From assembly GCF_900166665.1 (NCBI RefSeq), contig NZ_LT800494.1:772673-836672 (forward strand): a stretch of DNA of 64,000 nt. Reading direction: 5' to 3'. Within the stretch, counting starts at the first letter, position 1. Every line of letters starts with the position of its first letter. A model generated the notes under the pieces. It ran no database searches, was not told the origin of the DNA, and was given only the letters and a program-made list of their open reading frames with translations. Both the position numbers and the translations under genes were made by a program. Shown piece after piece: positions 7,665-16,822 of the stretch. Origin of the DNA: Cytobacillus gottheilii. GTDB taxonomy: Bacteria; Bacillota; Bacilli; Bacillales; Cytobacillaceae.

Positions 7665-8261
7665 TTCGTTTTGGTCTGTTCGCTGTTTCCCCAAAATCCC
7701 ATAAAACATCAGTTTAGTGATTTCTTCTGCGAACGGAAGAATTTTGTTAGAGATTTCTCCTTTTTTCATGCCTTCCTTCATAATGTGGATAAAGGCCAAT
7801 ATAGATTCATTTGAAATAGAAGGATCAATATATCCTTTTTGCCGTCCTTCTTCGAATAAGTGAATGAAGCCTTTCAATGACTTTTCGGCATATACCTTTT
7901 CGAGATAACTTACTCCAGAAGCATGCTCTTTCATTAGATATTGATAGAAATCTTCATGAATCTCATTGGCTTGTTCACTTTTATTAAAAATAATTTGATG
8001 AATCTTTTTAGGAAAGGGTGCATTGCCATAGATAATTTCATCAAAATGATCAGAAATTTGGTCTACATAAAAAATGATTACTTCTTGTATTAGATTATGT
8101 TTGCTTTCGAAATAATTATAGATCGTTACTTGAGAGACATTTGCTTTTTGTGCAATCTTAGATATTGATACCTTTTCGGTACCATATTCAATAAATAAGG
8201 CTAAAGCAGCCTCTAAGATATTTTGTTTCTTCAGTTCTTTACGGCGAGTAAACCCATCCAT
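7662..8261 (-). CDS. TetR-family repressor
   Basis: 199 residues from ATG 8261, with AGAGGTG just upstream; an in-frame GTG at 8270 lies inside that site and is less likely. The N-terminal HTH reads RRKELKKQNILEAALALFIEYGTEKVSISKIAQKANVSQVTIYNYFESKHNLIQEVI. The C-terminal ligand domain is unlike any I can name. It is divergent from an ABC exporter operon with a shared 155-bp regulatory region, so it probably represses that exporter and itself. Confidence 0.88.
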   Translation of the reverse strand: MDGFTRRKELKKQNILEAALALFIEYGTEKVSISKIAQKANVSQVTIYNYFESKHNLIQEVIIFYVDQISDHFDEIIYGNAPFPKKIHQIIFNKSEQANEIHEDFYQYLMKEHASGVSYLEKVYAEKSLKGFIHLFEEGRQKGYIDPSISNESILAFIHIMKEGMKKGEISNKILPFAEEITKLMFYGILGKQRTDQNE

Positions 8262-8356
8262 TTCTTTCACCTCTGTTTTAGTGTAATAAAAATTTTGAAA
8301 TAAAACAAATAGAATAGTTCATAACTTGTTGTAAAATATTACAGTTTTATATATTA

Positions 8357-8382
8357 TGAAATATATAGATATAAATATTTCA
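8357..8382. promoter_or_regulatory. Candidate TetR operator
   Basis: Inverted repeat TGAAATAT (8357-8364) and ATATTTCA (8375-8382) with a 10-bp spacer, between the divergent tetR and ABC genes. A further TTTTGAAATA lies near 8291. Binding by the adjacent TetR is inferred. Confidence 0.45.
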
Positions 8383-8416
8383 AAACTTTAACTTTGAATA
8401 GGTGAGGTGGAGAAAC

Positions 8417-9319
8417 ATGGCAGTTGTAGAAACAAGGAATCTGACAAAAAAATTTGGTTCATTTTCAGCATTATCTGGTGTAGATCTATCTGTGGATAAA
8501 GGAGAGGTTTATGGCTTTATCGGGCCAAATGGTGCAGGGAAATCCACGACCATCCGCATTTTGTTAGGTTTGTTAAAAGCCAGTTCTGGAGATGCGGCGA
8601 TTTTTGGAATGGATGCATGGAGAGATGCCGTAGAAATCCACAAGCGATTAGCATATGTTCCGGGAGATGTAAACCTCTGGCCCAATCTAACAGGCGGAGA
8701 AGTAATTGACTTATTTTTAAAGCTTCGAGGAAGAGAAAAGAACAGTAAAAGAGATGAAATGATTGAAAGATTTCAATTAGATCCTACGAAGAAATGCCGG
8801 ACATACTCAAAAGGAAACCGGCAAAAGGTAGCACTTGTTTCGGCCTTTTCAGCGGAAGCTGATCTATATATTCTAGATGAACCTACATCAGGACTGGATC
8901 CTCTGATGGAAAAGGTCTTTCAGGAGTGTGTTATGGATGTGAAAGAAGCTGGAGGAAGTGTCATCCTGTCCAGTCATATTTTATCGGAGGTAGAAAAACT
9001 TTGTGACCGAGTCGGAATTATTCGCGAGGGCACGATGATTGAAACGGGAACCTTAAAAGAACTTCGGCATTTAACTCGAACAAGTCTGCTGGTTGAAACG
9101 GCTGAAAAAATGGGTGAACTTGAAATGTTAAAAGGAGTGCATGGAAGTGAATGGAACGGAAACACTGTGCAGTTTCAAGCAGATTCCGAAGAGATCGGAA
9201 GCATTATGGAATATGTCAGCAGGTTTGGTGTGATCCGAATTGAAAGTGCCCCTCCGACTTTAGAGGATTTGTTTATGCGGCATTATGAAACTCAGCCTTC
9301 TCAGTCAAGGGGGAAATAA
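8417..9319 (+). CDS. ABC exporter ATP-binding protein
   Basis: 300 residues from ATG 8417 behind GGTGGAG; an upstream in-frame GTG (8402) lies in the RBS region. Walker A is GPNGAGKST, the signature is YSKGNRQKVAL (SKGNRQK form), Walker B is LYILDEPTSGLD and the switch His is in LSSHILSEVE. This is the DrrA/CcmA type found in exporters of antibiotics and similar compounds. It ends one base before the permease start. Regulation by the divergent TetR is likely. The substrate is unknown. Confidence 0.9.
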   Translation: MAVVETRNLTKKFGSFSALSGVDLSVDKGEVYGFIGPNGAGKSTTIRILLGLLKASSGDAAIFGMDAWRDAVEIHKRLAYVPGDVNLWPNLTGGEVIDLFLKLRGREKNSKRDEMIERFQLDPTKKCRTYSKGNRQKVALVSAFSAEADLYILDEPTSGLDPLMEKVFQECVMDVKEAGGSVILSSHILSEVEKLCDRVGIIREGTMIETGTLKELRHLTRTSLLVETAEKMGELEMLKGVHGSEWNGNTVQFQADSEEIGSIMEYVSRFGVIRIESAPPTLEDLFMRHYETQPSQSRGK

Positions 9320-9320
9320 G

Positions 9321-10925
9321 GTGAAAAATCGACTGTTTCAGCATACAGGGCAGCTTGTTTTGTTCCTTTTAAAGCGGGACCGTTTTGTCATTCCGATTTG
9401 GATCATGGGAATTTTATTTTTCACCTATTCGGTTGCTGCTGTTTTTCCTGATTTGTATCAAACAGCAGAGGAGAGGCAAAGTATTGCAGCCACCATGAAT
9501 AATCCTGCTATTATTGCAATGGTGGGGCCAGGCTATGGTCTGGATGATTATACACCTGGCGCCATGATGGCTCACCAAATGCTGCTATTTACATCTATTG
9601 CTGCTGCCATTATGTCCATTCTGCTTGTGACAAGACATTTACGTGCAGATGAGGAAGAAGGAAGACTAGAGCTAATCCGTTCATTTCAGGTAGGCAGATT
9701 AGCAAATAGTTCTGCTTCCTTTATTGTCCTCCTTCTTGTGAATATAGTGCTGGCTCTGATTATTGGGTTCGGATTAGCGGTTATGAAAATTGAGAGTATG
9801 GATTTAGAAGGCTCTGTGCTCTATGGAACTGCTATTGGTGCAGGAGGCTTCATGTTTGCTATGCTTACCGCCATTTTTAATCAGCTCACACAGAATGCAA
9901 GAAGTGCGTTGGGCCTTTCTTTTTCTGCACTTGGCATTTTTTATTTGATTCGTGCTATTGGAGATATTGATCTATCTGTTCTTTCATGGTTTTCACCTTT
10001 TGGTTATGTGACCGGAACAAAGGTTTTTGTAGAGAATGACTGGCTGCCACTTTGTGCAGCAGCCGGCATTGGACTAATCCTTGGAGCTGCCGCATTTTAT
10101 CTGCAGTTCATTAGAGACCTGGGTACGGGTTTCTTACCTGCTAAAAAAGGGCGGGAAAAGGCGAATAAACTTTTACTCAGTTCCCTGGGTTTAACTTTTA
10201 GACTGCAGCGAACAGGTTTCATCTGCTGGATAGGAGGGATGTTCATTCTTGGGATATCATATGGAGCTGTTCTAGGAGATTTAGAGTCCTTTTTTCAAGA
10301 TGTAGACTTGATGAAGAATATGCTGGTGCCTATTGAAGGCTATACATTGACAGAGCAATTTTTGCCGATGCTGCTATCCGTTATGGCGATGATTGGAACC
10401 ATTCCGGTGTTGATGTCTATACTGAAATTGGCTGGGGAAGAAAAAAGTGGCAGGGCAGAAAGTATATACAGTTTGTCTATTTCCCGGAATCGCTATTTGT
10501 GGAGCTACATCATTTTGGCCCTTATTTCAGCATTTTTTATGCTGTCTGCTATGGCAATTGGACTTTGGTCTGCTGCAGCTGCTGTGATGGTAGAACCCTT
10601 TCAATTGAGCCAGGTTCTAAAAGGAGCATTCGCTTTTCTGCCCGCTTTATTTGTAATGACCAGCATTTCGATTTTATTAGTGGGAATCAGTTCAAAATAT
10701 GGGGCTTTAATATGGATTTACTTGCTCTATTCTTTTGTTGTTGTGTATTTAGGAAACTTATTGCAGTTTCCTGACTGGATGAGCAAGCTCTCGCCTTACG
10801 GATATATTCCGAAAATCCCTGTAGAAAATATTAATTATTCAGCAGCGACCATGATGACCATAATCGCTGCATTGATTATGATTGCAGGTTCTTTCTTATA
10901 TAGCAGACGTGATATTTCTGGCTAA
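9321..10925 (+). CDS. ABC exporter permease (antibiotic/tetronasin-type)
   Basis: 534 residues from GTG 9321, with AAGGGGG at 9308-9314. About 12 hydrophobic segments are arranged as two repeats of six, a size typical of fused DrrB/tetronasin-type permeases. Sequence such as TRHLRADEEEGRLELIRSFQVGRLANSSA and LAGEEKSGRAESIYSLSISRNRYL, the two paired cytosolic coupling loops, supports the duplication. It pairs with the preceding ATPase. A toxic hydrophobic substrate is the usual case for the family, not shown here. Confidence 0.85.
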   Translation: MKNRLFQHTGQLVLFLLKRDRFVIPIWIMGILFFTYSVAAVFPDLYQTAEERQSIAATMNNPAIIAMVGPGYGLDDYTPGAMMAHQMLLFTSIAAAIMSILLVTRHLRADEEEGRLELIRSFQVGRLANSSASFIVLLLVNIVLALIIGFGLAVMKIESMDLEGSVLYGTAIGAGGFMFAMLTAIFNQLTQNARSALGLSFSALGIFYLIRAIGDIDLSVLSWFSPFGYVTGTKVFVENDWLPLCAAAGIGLILGAAAFYLQFIRDLGTGFLPAKKGREKANKLLLSSLGLTFRLQRTGFICWIGGMFILGISYGAVLGDLESFFQDVDLMKNMLVPIEGYTLTEQFLPMLLSVMAMIGTIPVLMSILKLAGEEKSGRAESIYSLSISRNRYLWSYIILALISAFFMLSAMAIGLWSAAAAVMVEPFQLSQVLKGAFAFLPALFVMTSISILLVGISSKYGALIWIYLLYSFVVVYLGNLLQFPDWMSKLSPYGYIPKIPVENINYSAATMMTIIAALIMIAGSFLYSRRDISG

Positions 10926-10970
10926 GAAAGCTGGAAATCTAATACAACATATCAATACACCAGAAAGCCG

Positions 10971-11447
10971 TTATTTCAGTTCTTTTAAATACCAGGCGTC
11001 CATTGCCGAATGTTCTGATCCCAGTATTGGTTCAGATAATAGCTTAAATCCATATTTCTGATACAAACCACCCGCCGCCTTCAGTTCATGGCGCGTCTCA
11101 AGATAGCAGGAATGATAATGCTGAGATGCGTAGGCTAAGGCGGTTTTCATTAGCAGATTGGCATATCCTTTTCCTTGCACATTGTCTTTTAAATAAAGCT
11201 TTTGCAATTCGCATATTCTTTTTTCCGCATCAAAAACCCCGATTCCGATCCCTCCAACCACTTCATGATTAAGCTCTGCTACCCAGTACTGAGAATTATC
11301 TAGTGATTGATAATGTTCAAAAAGTGTCCCTAATTGCGGATCAAAGTAGGCTGTACCTTTTATGTTTAACCGAACGGACTCTAATGATTCTTTTATAATT
11401 GCTTCTATGACCTTATTATCCTTCTTTTCTAATTCCCTTATGATCAT
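10971..11447 (-). CDS. GNAT N-acetyltransferase
   Basis: 158 residues. The acetyl-CoA site is LYLKDNVQGKGYANLLMKTALAYA, with Q-G-K-G-Y as the R/Q-x-x-G-x-G/A loop. The last strand reads YLETRHELKAAGGLYQKYGFKLL. Start ATG 11447 follows AAGGAG. Convergent to the ABC exporter, with 45 bp between. The acceptor substrate cannot be told. Confidence 0.85.
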   Translation of the reverse strand: MIIRELEKKDNKVIEAIIKESLESVRLNIKGTAYFDPQLGTLFEHYQSLDNSQYWVAELNHEVVGGIGIGVFDAEKRICELQKLYLKDNVQGKGYANLLMKTALAYASQHYHSCYLETRHELKAAGGLYQKYGFKLLSEPILGSEHSAMDAWYLKELK

Positions 11448-11655
11448 GTTGTTTTTCTCCTTAAATTTATTGTGCTCTCAAAGCCCAAGCTTTGCTGTTT
11501 CGCACACTCCCGCTAAACCTTCAGATAAAATTTAAAATAACTTTACTATAGATGTAAAGTGTAGTAAATAGAACCTTGTTTGAAAGTTTACAAAAAGTTA
11601 CAAAAACTATACTATTATTTGTAAGAATAGTGAAAAAATAACGGGGGGTAAGGAA

Positions 11656-12606
11656 TTGAATAATCTAATTCAAGCTTCTGCAACTGTAGATAAGGAGATC
11701 ATTCTGCAAACCTTTAAAAATCTTCAGAATGAGATTTGCCAAAAGATAGAGTTATTGGATGGAAATGCGCTTTTTCATGAAGATCAATGGGATCGCCCAG
11801 GCGGAGGCGGCGGTAGAGCTAGAGTCATTGAAAATGGACATGTGTTTGAAAAGGGTGGCGTGAACTTTTCACATGTTTATGGAGAGCTTCCTGCGACCAT
11901 GTCTGCAGGGCTTAAATTACCTAGTGGTCATGAATTTTTAGCGACGGGTGTGTCGATTATAATGCATCCTGCCAATCCCTTTGTACCGATTATTCATATG
12001 AATGTCCGTTATTTTGAAATGTCAAATGGGGATAAATGGTTTGGGGGCGGAATGGATCTAACGCCTATTTATGTTGACGAACAGCAGGCAGATTTTTTTC
12101 ATCGGAGCATAAAGCGTGTATGTGATCAACATGATTCAAACTATTACCCGGCATTCAAAGAATGGGCCGACCGTTATTTTTATATAAAGCATCGACAAGA
12201 AACACGGGGAATCGGAGGAATTTTCTTTGATCGATTAAGAGTAGATGAGAACACCTCAATTGAAAAGCTTTTTGATTTTGTAAAAGATGTGGGAGACTCC
12301 TTTGTTCCCATTTACAGTCAGCTTGTAGAGGAAAATAAAAATAGAGTACATGGTGAAAGGGAAAAGGAATGGCAGTATGTGCGAAGAAGCAGATATGCGG
12401 AGTTCAATCTCCTTTACGACCGCGGAACAAAATTTGGCCTCGACACGAATGGGAGAATAGAATCAATCTTTATGAGCCTGCCACCTCAAGCGAAATGGCT
12501 CTACAATTATCAAGTACAGCCGGGCAGTATGGAGGCGTATACCTTGAGTATGCTGAAAAAGGAGATGGATTGGATCAAAGACAAGCAATTCATTAAGAAT
12601 AGGTGA
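11656..12606 (+). CDS. hemF: Oxygen-dependent coproporphyrinogen III oxidase
   Basis: 316 residues, start TTG 11656 after GGGGGTAAGG. It carries out the two oxidative decarboxylations of coproporphyrinogen III to protoporphyrinogen IX using O2. Signatures seen: RPGGGGGRARVIENGHVFEKGGVNFSHVYGELP, HMNVRYFEM, WFGGGMDLTPIYV, KHRQETRGIGGIFFD, and RRSRYAEFNLLYDRGTKFGLDTNGRIESIFMSLPP. The length is normal for the family. Firmicutes generally make haem through the coproporphyrin route, so a HemF in this genome is unusual. Nothing else of haem synthesis is nearby. Upstream (11580-11640) there are repeats of gtTTACAAAAA that may be a promoter or regulator site. Confidence 0.95.
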   Translation: MNNLIQASATVDKEIILQTFKNLQNEICQKIELLDGNALFHEDQWDRPGGGGGRARVIENGHVFEKGGVNFSHVYGELPATMSAGLKLPSGHEFLATGVSIIMHPANPFVPIIHMNVRYFEMSNGDKWFGGGMDLTPIYVDEQQADFFHRSIKRVCDQHDSNYYPAFKEWADRYFYIKHRQETRGIGGIFFDRLRVDENTSIEKLFDFVKDVGDSFVPIYSQLVEENKNRVHGEREKEWQYVRRSRYAEFNLLYDRGTKFGLDTNGRIESIFMSLPPQAKWLYNYQVQPGSMEAYTLSMLKKEMDWIKDKQFIKNR

Positions 12607-12611
12607 TTCAT

Positions 12612-13596
12612 ATGAAGAAAATAGGATTCATTTTGATGCTTTCTCTTATTCTTGCAGGCTGCTCAAAGAATGTCGATGATCTTGTTGAAAAAGAAGAGTT
12701 TAGCAAGCAGTCAGCTGAAACATTTACCATTAATGAACAAAGCTTTGAGGTCATTCCTTTTTTTAACGAGTATACAAGTTTTACTAATAGTGAATATGTA
12801 GATGAACATGAAGCCATTAAACGTTTTTCTGATATAGTTGTAAAGCCATTAAGTGAAGAAATCTATGGAAATAGTTATGGCTTGTATAATGACCCGCAGC
12901 TAAGCACTCCAACAAATCTTCAAAAACTTCAAGATTCACTTATTGAACTGAGCGGGGAGTACCCGGCTATTAAGAGTATCATTGAGAGCGGTTTATCTGA
13001 TGCAGCCTCCATGTTAAGAGGAGAGAACTATAAACTTTACATTGTTCCCTTTAATCCTGACAATGTATATGGTTCTCAGGCGACAGAAGGAGTCAGCGGT
13101 TTTACGGCGGGGGAAACGGGGGGGGATTGTGCTGTTTATTGACCCTTTCAACTATACCGAGGAGAGTTTAAAGGCAACGGTTGTTCATGAATACCATCAC
13201 AGTGTTCTATTAGCGAGTGGTTTCTTTCAGGAGAATAAGCAGACATTATTAGACTGGGTTTTGATTGAAGGGAAAGCTGAGGCATTTGCTAAAACGCTAT
13301 ATCCTCAATATGAATCCTATTGGCTGGAACCTTTAAGTCCAGAAACAGGTGCAAAGGTTTGGGGATTTATTGAAAAGAAAAGTAAGACACCTTTTAGAGA
13401 TGAAGATCTTGAAACACTTTATTTAGGCAGTGTTGAAGAGGGGTTTCCCGAATTATCAAACTACAGGGTGGGATATCAAATACTGGTGAAATTACTAGAG
13501 GAATTTCCTGACTTAACTATTGAAGAGTGGACGTATATGGATTCAGAAGAGATTGTGAAAAAGTCAAAAGCGGAGAGTTTGTTTGAGGGAGAATAA
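12612..13596 (+). pseudogene. DUF2268-type zinc metalloprotease lipoprotein, frameshifted
   Basis: Starts at ATG 12612 behind AGGTG with a lipoprotein signal (LMLSLILAGC). The frame runs to 13142 and ends TAGETGGDCAVY. With one G fewer in the run of eight G at 13118-13125 it would read on as GETGGIVLFIDPFNYTEESLKATVVHEYHHSV to 13596. The second half carries the HExxH zinc motif (HEYHH) and a later Glu helix (LIEGKAEAFA), as in YjaZ-like DUF2268 proteins. Restored length is about 327 residues. Either the gene is broken, it is phase-variable at the G8 tract, or this is a sequencing error. It starts right at the hemF stop and may be co-transcribed. Confidence 0.8.
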
Positions 13597-13862
13597 CCTA
13601 TCATGCATACAGTGTGGTGTACTTTCAAATATTCTCTTATAACCATTTAAGTTCAGATTCAAACTAGAAACAACGTAACGTAAAATACCAAATCATGTCC
13701 TTTTTGTTATAAGCAACCTATTAAAAAGATGACGTCATCTATGTTATCATAAGAACTAGTTTCCTAGGGTGAATTTAATAATTGTTATTAAAAATTGCTG
13801 CTAATAATGAATAGTATGCAATTAGAATACTATTTTAGGAAAACAGGTTTAGGAGGTATTTG

Positions 13863-14957
13863 ATGAATTGGGCTTTATTTTATGATGTTGAAATGTGGAC
13901 GCAAATAGGAATATCTGTAGGGATTTTCCTGCTGTTTTTAGTATTTAGAAAGTTATTTTCTAAATATATTTACTCGTTAATTCTTCGCTTGAGTAATAAG
14001 GCGCCAACCGATATGTTAAGGCATATTTTTGTGTCGTTTGAGAAGCCGCTGCAATGGTTGTTTATCATAATAGGAATTGAAATTGCCTCTAGATATTTTC
14101 CATTTCGGCCAGCGCCAGATGGTTTGTTTAACAGCTTTATTTCTGCCTCAGTAATCGTCCTAATTACTTGGGGATTATATAACTTAGCTTCAGCATCATC
14201 GATTTTCTTTTCCAAAGTAAAGAACCGGTTTAAATTAGAAATTGATGATATTTTAATTCCGTTTATGTCGAAAGCTATTCGAATCATAATTGTTGCGATC
14301 AGTATTACCATTATTGCACAGGAATTTGAATATGATGTAACAGGATTTATCGCTGGGCTTGGTCTCGGTGGTGTGGCAATTGCGTTTGCTGCAAAGGATG
14401 CAATCGGAAACCTGTTCGGCGGTTTTATCATTATTACCGAAAAGCCGTTTACAATTGGTGACTGGATCATGACACCAAGTGTGGAAGGAACCGTAGAGGA
14501 CATTACTTTCCGCAGCACCAAGGTCCGAACATTTGCAGATGCGATTGTAACTGTTCCAAATAATACGTTGGCAAATGAATCGATTACAAACTGGAGTAAA
14601 ATGGGAAAAAGGCAAGTGAGCTTTAATATTAAAATTTCTTATGAAACACCAAAAGCAAAACTATTAAAAGTTGTGCGGCAAATGGAAGAAGAGGTTAAAG
14701 GTCATAGTGAAGTGCACCCTGACTCAATCCTCGTCCGCTTCGATAAATATCAGGAAAACGGATATGAAATCTTCCTTTATTTCTTTACAAAATCAACCGC
14801 TTGGGCTGAGCATTTGCGCGTAAAAGAAGAGATTAATTTTAGATTAATTGAGATTCTTGAAAGTGAAGATGTGTCAATTGCATTGCCGAGCAGAAAGCTG
14901 TATGCAAGCGAGCCAGATGAGGAAAAGGGCAGTTTGCCGGCACCCCAGGAGTCATAA
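13863..14957 (+). CDS. MscS-family mechanosensitive channel
   Basis: 364 residues from ATG 13863, with AGGAGG 6 nt upstream. Four to five hydrophobic segments precede the conserved pore helix GFIAGLGLGGVAIAFAAKDAIGNLFGG (about 165-190). Then come FIIITEKPFTIGDWIMTPSVEGTVEDITFRSTKVRTFADAIVTVPNNTLANESITNWS, the MscS beta domain. It releases solutes upon hypo-osmotic stress. It resembles the larger YkuT/YnaI-like branch. Single gene with its own terminator. Confidence 0.93.
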   Translation: MNWALFYDVEMWTQIGISVGIFLLFLVFRKLFSKYIYSLILRLSNKAPTDMLRHIFVSFEKPLQWLFIIIGIEIASRYFPFRPAPDGLFNSFISASVIVLITWGLYNLASASSIFFSKVKNRFKLEIDDILIPFMSKAIRIIIVAISITIIAQEFEYDVTGFIAGLGLGGVAIAFAAKDAIGNLFGGFIIITEKPFTIGDWIMTPSVEGTVEDITFRSTKVRTFADAIVTVPNNTLANESITNWSKMGKRQVSFNIKISYETPKAKLLKVVRQMEEEVKGHSEVHPDSILVRFDKYQENGYEIFLYFFTKSTAWAEHLRVKEEINFRLIEILESEDVSIALPSRKLYASEPDEEKGSLPAPQES

Positions 14958-14963
14958 GTTAAC

Positions 14964-14991
14964 AAAAAAGCTGCCGTCAAGGCAGCTTTTT
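14964..14991. terminator. Bidirectional terminator
   Basis: AAAAAGCTGCC / GGCAGCTTTTT with a 5-nt loop (14976-14980), T-rich on both strands. It serves the MscS gene and the convergent PPC-domain gene. Confidence 0.9.
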
Positions 14992-15020
14992 GTTTCTGTT
15001 CGTAAACGAATTTATACAAT

Positions 15021-15542
15021 TCATTCTTCACATTTAATCTCCAGAAAGGCTGGCTCTGTCTTCCCTTTTTCTATCGGGTATAATTGATATCCGCCTGTTT
15101 CAGAATCAAACCTTCTCAACACAGTCATATTCTTGATTTCCTTTAAAACGAGATCAACGGTAATCACTTCATTTTCCCTTTTGAGCAAATGTCCGCCAAA
15201 AACGGCGCCCTCCTGATCACACATGGTCCCGTGTATATGAGTTTCATATTGTTCATCCCTCTGGCAGACAATTCCCGTCCCATTCAAAAATTCAATGGGA
15301 CCATTTCGGCTAATAAGATCACCGTAGCCAGCACCGATATTTGATTCGGGCCTTTCCACCAAGTATACGTAACCAGCTTTTTTAAAACTGCCAAAACAGC
15401 TGCTAATTGAAGCATATGTCATCTGATTTGCTCTGCAGACTTCTTCAATTCCTGTGATTAAATCTGTACCAGGCAGCAGCCGTGCCACAACCGTTTTTCC
15501 CTCAAAACCTTCAGCAAAATGTGCACGTACAGTATGAGTCAT
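15021..15542 (-). CDS. PPC (DUF296) domain protein
   Basis: 173 residues from ATG 15542 behind GGGAG. The PPC/PCC domain features are ARLLPGTDLITGIEEVCRANQMTYASISSCFGSFKKAGYVYL and GAVFGGHLL near residue 125. The GGHL region and the His residues (THIHGTM) belong to the metal-binding trimeric fold. Such proteins occur as DNA-binding AT-hook partners in plants and as stand-alone proteins of unknown role in bacteria. No AT-hook is present. Function unknown. Confidence 0.75.
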   Translation of the reverse strand: MTHTVRAHFAEGFEGKTVVARLLPGTDLITGIEEVCRANQMTYASISSCFGSFKKAGYVYLVERPESNIGAGYGDLISRNGPIEFLNGTGIVCQRDEQYETHIHGTMCDQEGAVFGGHLLKRENEVITVDLVLKEIKNMTVLRRFDSETGGYQLYPIEKGKTEPAFLEIKCEE

Positions 15543-15611
15543 ACTTTTCTCCCTTTCGCATATATTTCTAACTAGTATATATTAATTTTAAATTTTTTGA
15601 AAAAAAAGATA

Positions 15612-15640
15612 TTGACATTCGTTTAAGGTTCATGTAGATT
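15612..15640 (+). promoter_or_regulatory. Sigma-A promoter of the met operon
   Basis: TTGACA (15612-15617), 17-bp spacer, TAGATT (15635-15640). It lies about 40 bp upstream of the S-box aptamer. Confidence 0.8.
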
Positions 15641-15680
15641 TTACCAATAAGGTTACCAAAAATTAAATATACTTGATTGT

Positions 15681-15796
15681 TCTCTTATCAAGAGTAGCTG
15701 AGGGACTGGCCCTGTGAAGCTCGGCAACCGTTCATTCAACAGAATGAATTGGTGCTAAATCCTGCAAAACACGTTTGTGTTTTGGAAGATAAGAGA
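15681..15796 (+). promoter_or_regulatory. SAM-I riboswitch (S-box)
   Basis: P1 arms are CTCTTATC (near 15682) and GATAAGAG (15788-15795). Conserved S-box cores are present in order: AGAGTAGCTGAGGGACTGGCC, TGAAGCTCGGCAACC, a variable stem (ttcattcaacagaatgaa), GGTGCTAAATCC and TGCAAAAC...GGAAGATAAGAG. SAM binding stabilises this fold and lets the following terminator form, so the operon is on when SAM is low. Confidence 0.97.
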
Positions 15797-15820
15797 GGAA
15801 GCGTATCTCTGTATGCTTAT

Positions 15821-15856
15821 GCCTCTCTTTCTTTTGAAAGAGAGGCATTTTTATTT
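15821..15856 (+). terminator. S-box terminator
   Basis: GCCTCTCTTT (15821-15830) and AAAGAGAGGC (15837-15846) form a perfect stem followed by atttttatttt. The preceding AGAGAGGAAGCG segment (15791 on) can pair with the CCTCTCT arm and with P1, the standard antiterminator arrangement. Confidence 0.93.
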
Positions 15857-15883
15857 TAAAAAATTTCTTTAGGAGGAACGAAC

Positions 15884-16711
15884 ATGAAAAAATGGGCAAT
15901 CATCTTATCATCAATTTTATTAACTGGATTTTTAGCAGGCTGTGGGAGTGACAGTGCCTCTGGAGATGAGGCAGAGCCGCTTAGTGAAGAAAAACTATTA
16001 ATTGGAGTAACAGCTGGGCCGCATGAACAAATCGTTGAAAAGGTTAAAGAGGTTGCAGCAGAGGATGGGTTAGAGCTTGAATTAAAAGTATTTACAGATT
16101 ATGTTCTGCCTAATACATCGCTTGCAGAAGGCGACTTGGATGTAAACAGTTATCAGCACGAACCTTTTTTAAATCAATTTAATGAGGATCATAATACAGA
16201 TCTAGTAAAGGTAGGAAAAACGATTTTAAATCCAATGGCCGTGTATTCAGATCAATTTGGAAGTATTGAAGAACTGCCGAATGGAGCGAAGATTGGGTTG
16301 CCGAATGACCCGACAAACGGTTCACGTGCATTGTTTATCTTAGAAGAAGCTGGACTTATTAAATTGATTGATGAGAAGAGAGAAACAGCCTCTATTTATG
16401 ACCTAGAAGAGAATCCGAAAGATTTTGAGTTTATTGAACTGGATGCAGCTCAAATTCCAAAGCAATTAAGTGAGCTGGACGCTGCTGCCATTAACACGAA
16501 TTTCGCTTTAGAAGCCGGACTTAATCCAAAAGAAGATTCAATTCTCCTTGAGTCAACGAATTCTCCATATGTTAACTACATCGTTGTCCGTGCGGAAAAT
16601 GAAAACGATCCTGTTCTTGAAAAGCTTAGAAATGCGTATCAGTCTGAAGAAGTGAAGAAATTTATTGAAGATGAATTCCAAGGATCTGTTATTCCGAGCT
16701 GGGATGAATAA
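15884..16711 (+). CDS. metQ: Methionine ABC transporter, substrate-binding lipoprotein
   Basis: 275 residues with a lipoprotein signal (ILLTGFLAGC, Cys near 20). NlpA/MetQ family sequence: LLIGVTAGPHEQIVEKVKEVA, DVNSYQHEPFLNQF, KIGLPNDPTNGSRALFILEEAGLI, LDAAAINTNFALEAGL. It binds methionine (or close analogues) outside the membrane for MetNI. It is the first gene after the S-box. Start ATG 15884 follows AGGAGG. Confidence 0.95.
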   Translation: MKKWAIILSSILLTGFLAGCGSDSASGDEAEPLSEEKLLIGVTAGPHEQIVEKVKEVAAEDGLELELKVFTDYVLPNTSLAEGDLDVNSYQHEPFLNQFNEDHNTDLVKVGKTILNPMAVYSDQFGSIEELPNGAKIGLPNDPTNGSRALFILEEAGLIKLIDEKRETASIYDLEENPKDFEFIELDAAQIPKQLSELDAAAINTNFALEAGLNPKEDSILLESTNSPYVNYIVVRAENENDPVLEKLRNAYQSEEVKKFIEDEFQGSVIPSWDE

Positions 16712-16822
16712 TGACTTTGATAGGTGGCGCTCACTTTATCCCTTGAAGGAAGCGAGTAACCACTAGCAGATTTAACGTTTAGAAACAGTCCAATAGCTGG
16801 GATGAATTGAAGGAGGCACAGC

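Noticed and set aside
13970..14521. A 183-residue minus-strand frame opposite the MscS gene
   Set aside because: A shadow of the well-supported channel gene; no RBS and no recognisable domain.
16697..16807. Duplicated end of metQ (AGCTGGGATGAAT at 16697 and 16795)
   Set aside because: Only 13 bp match, and no further homology is seen in the metQ-metN gap. It may be a remnant of a small duplication but nothing more can be supported.
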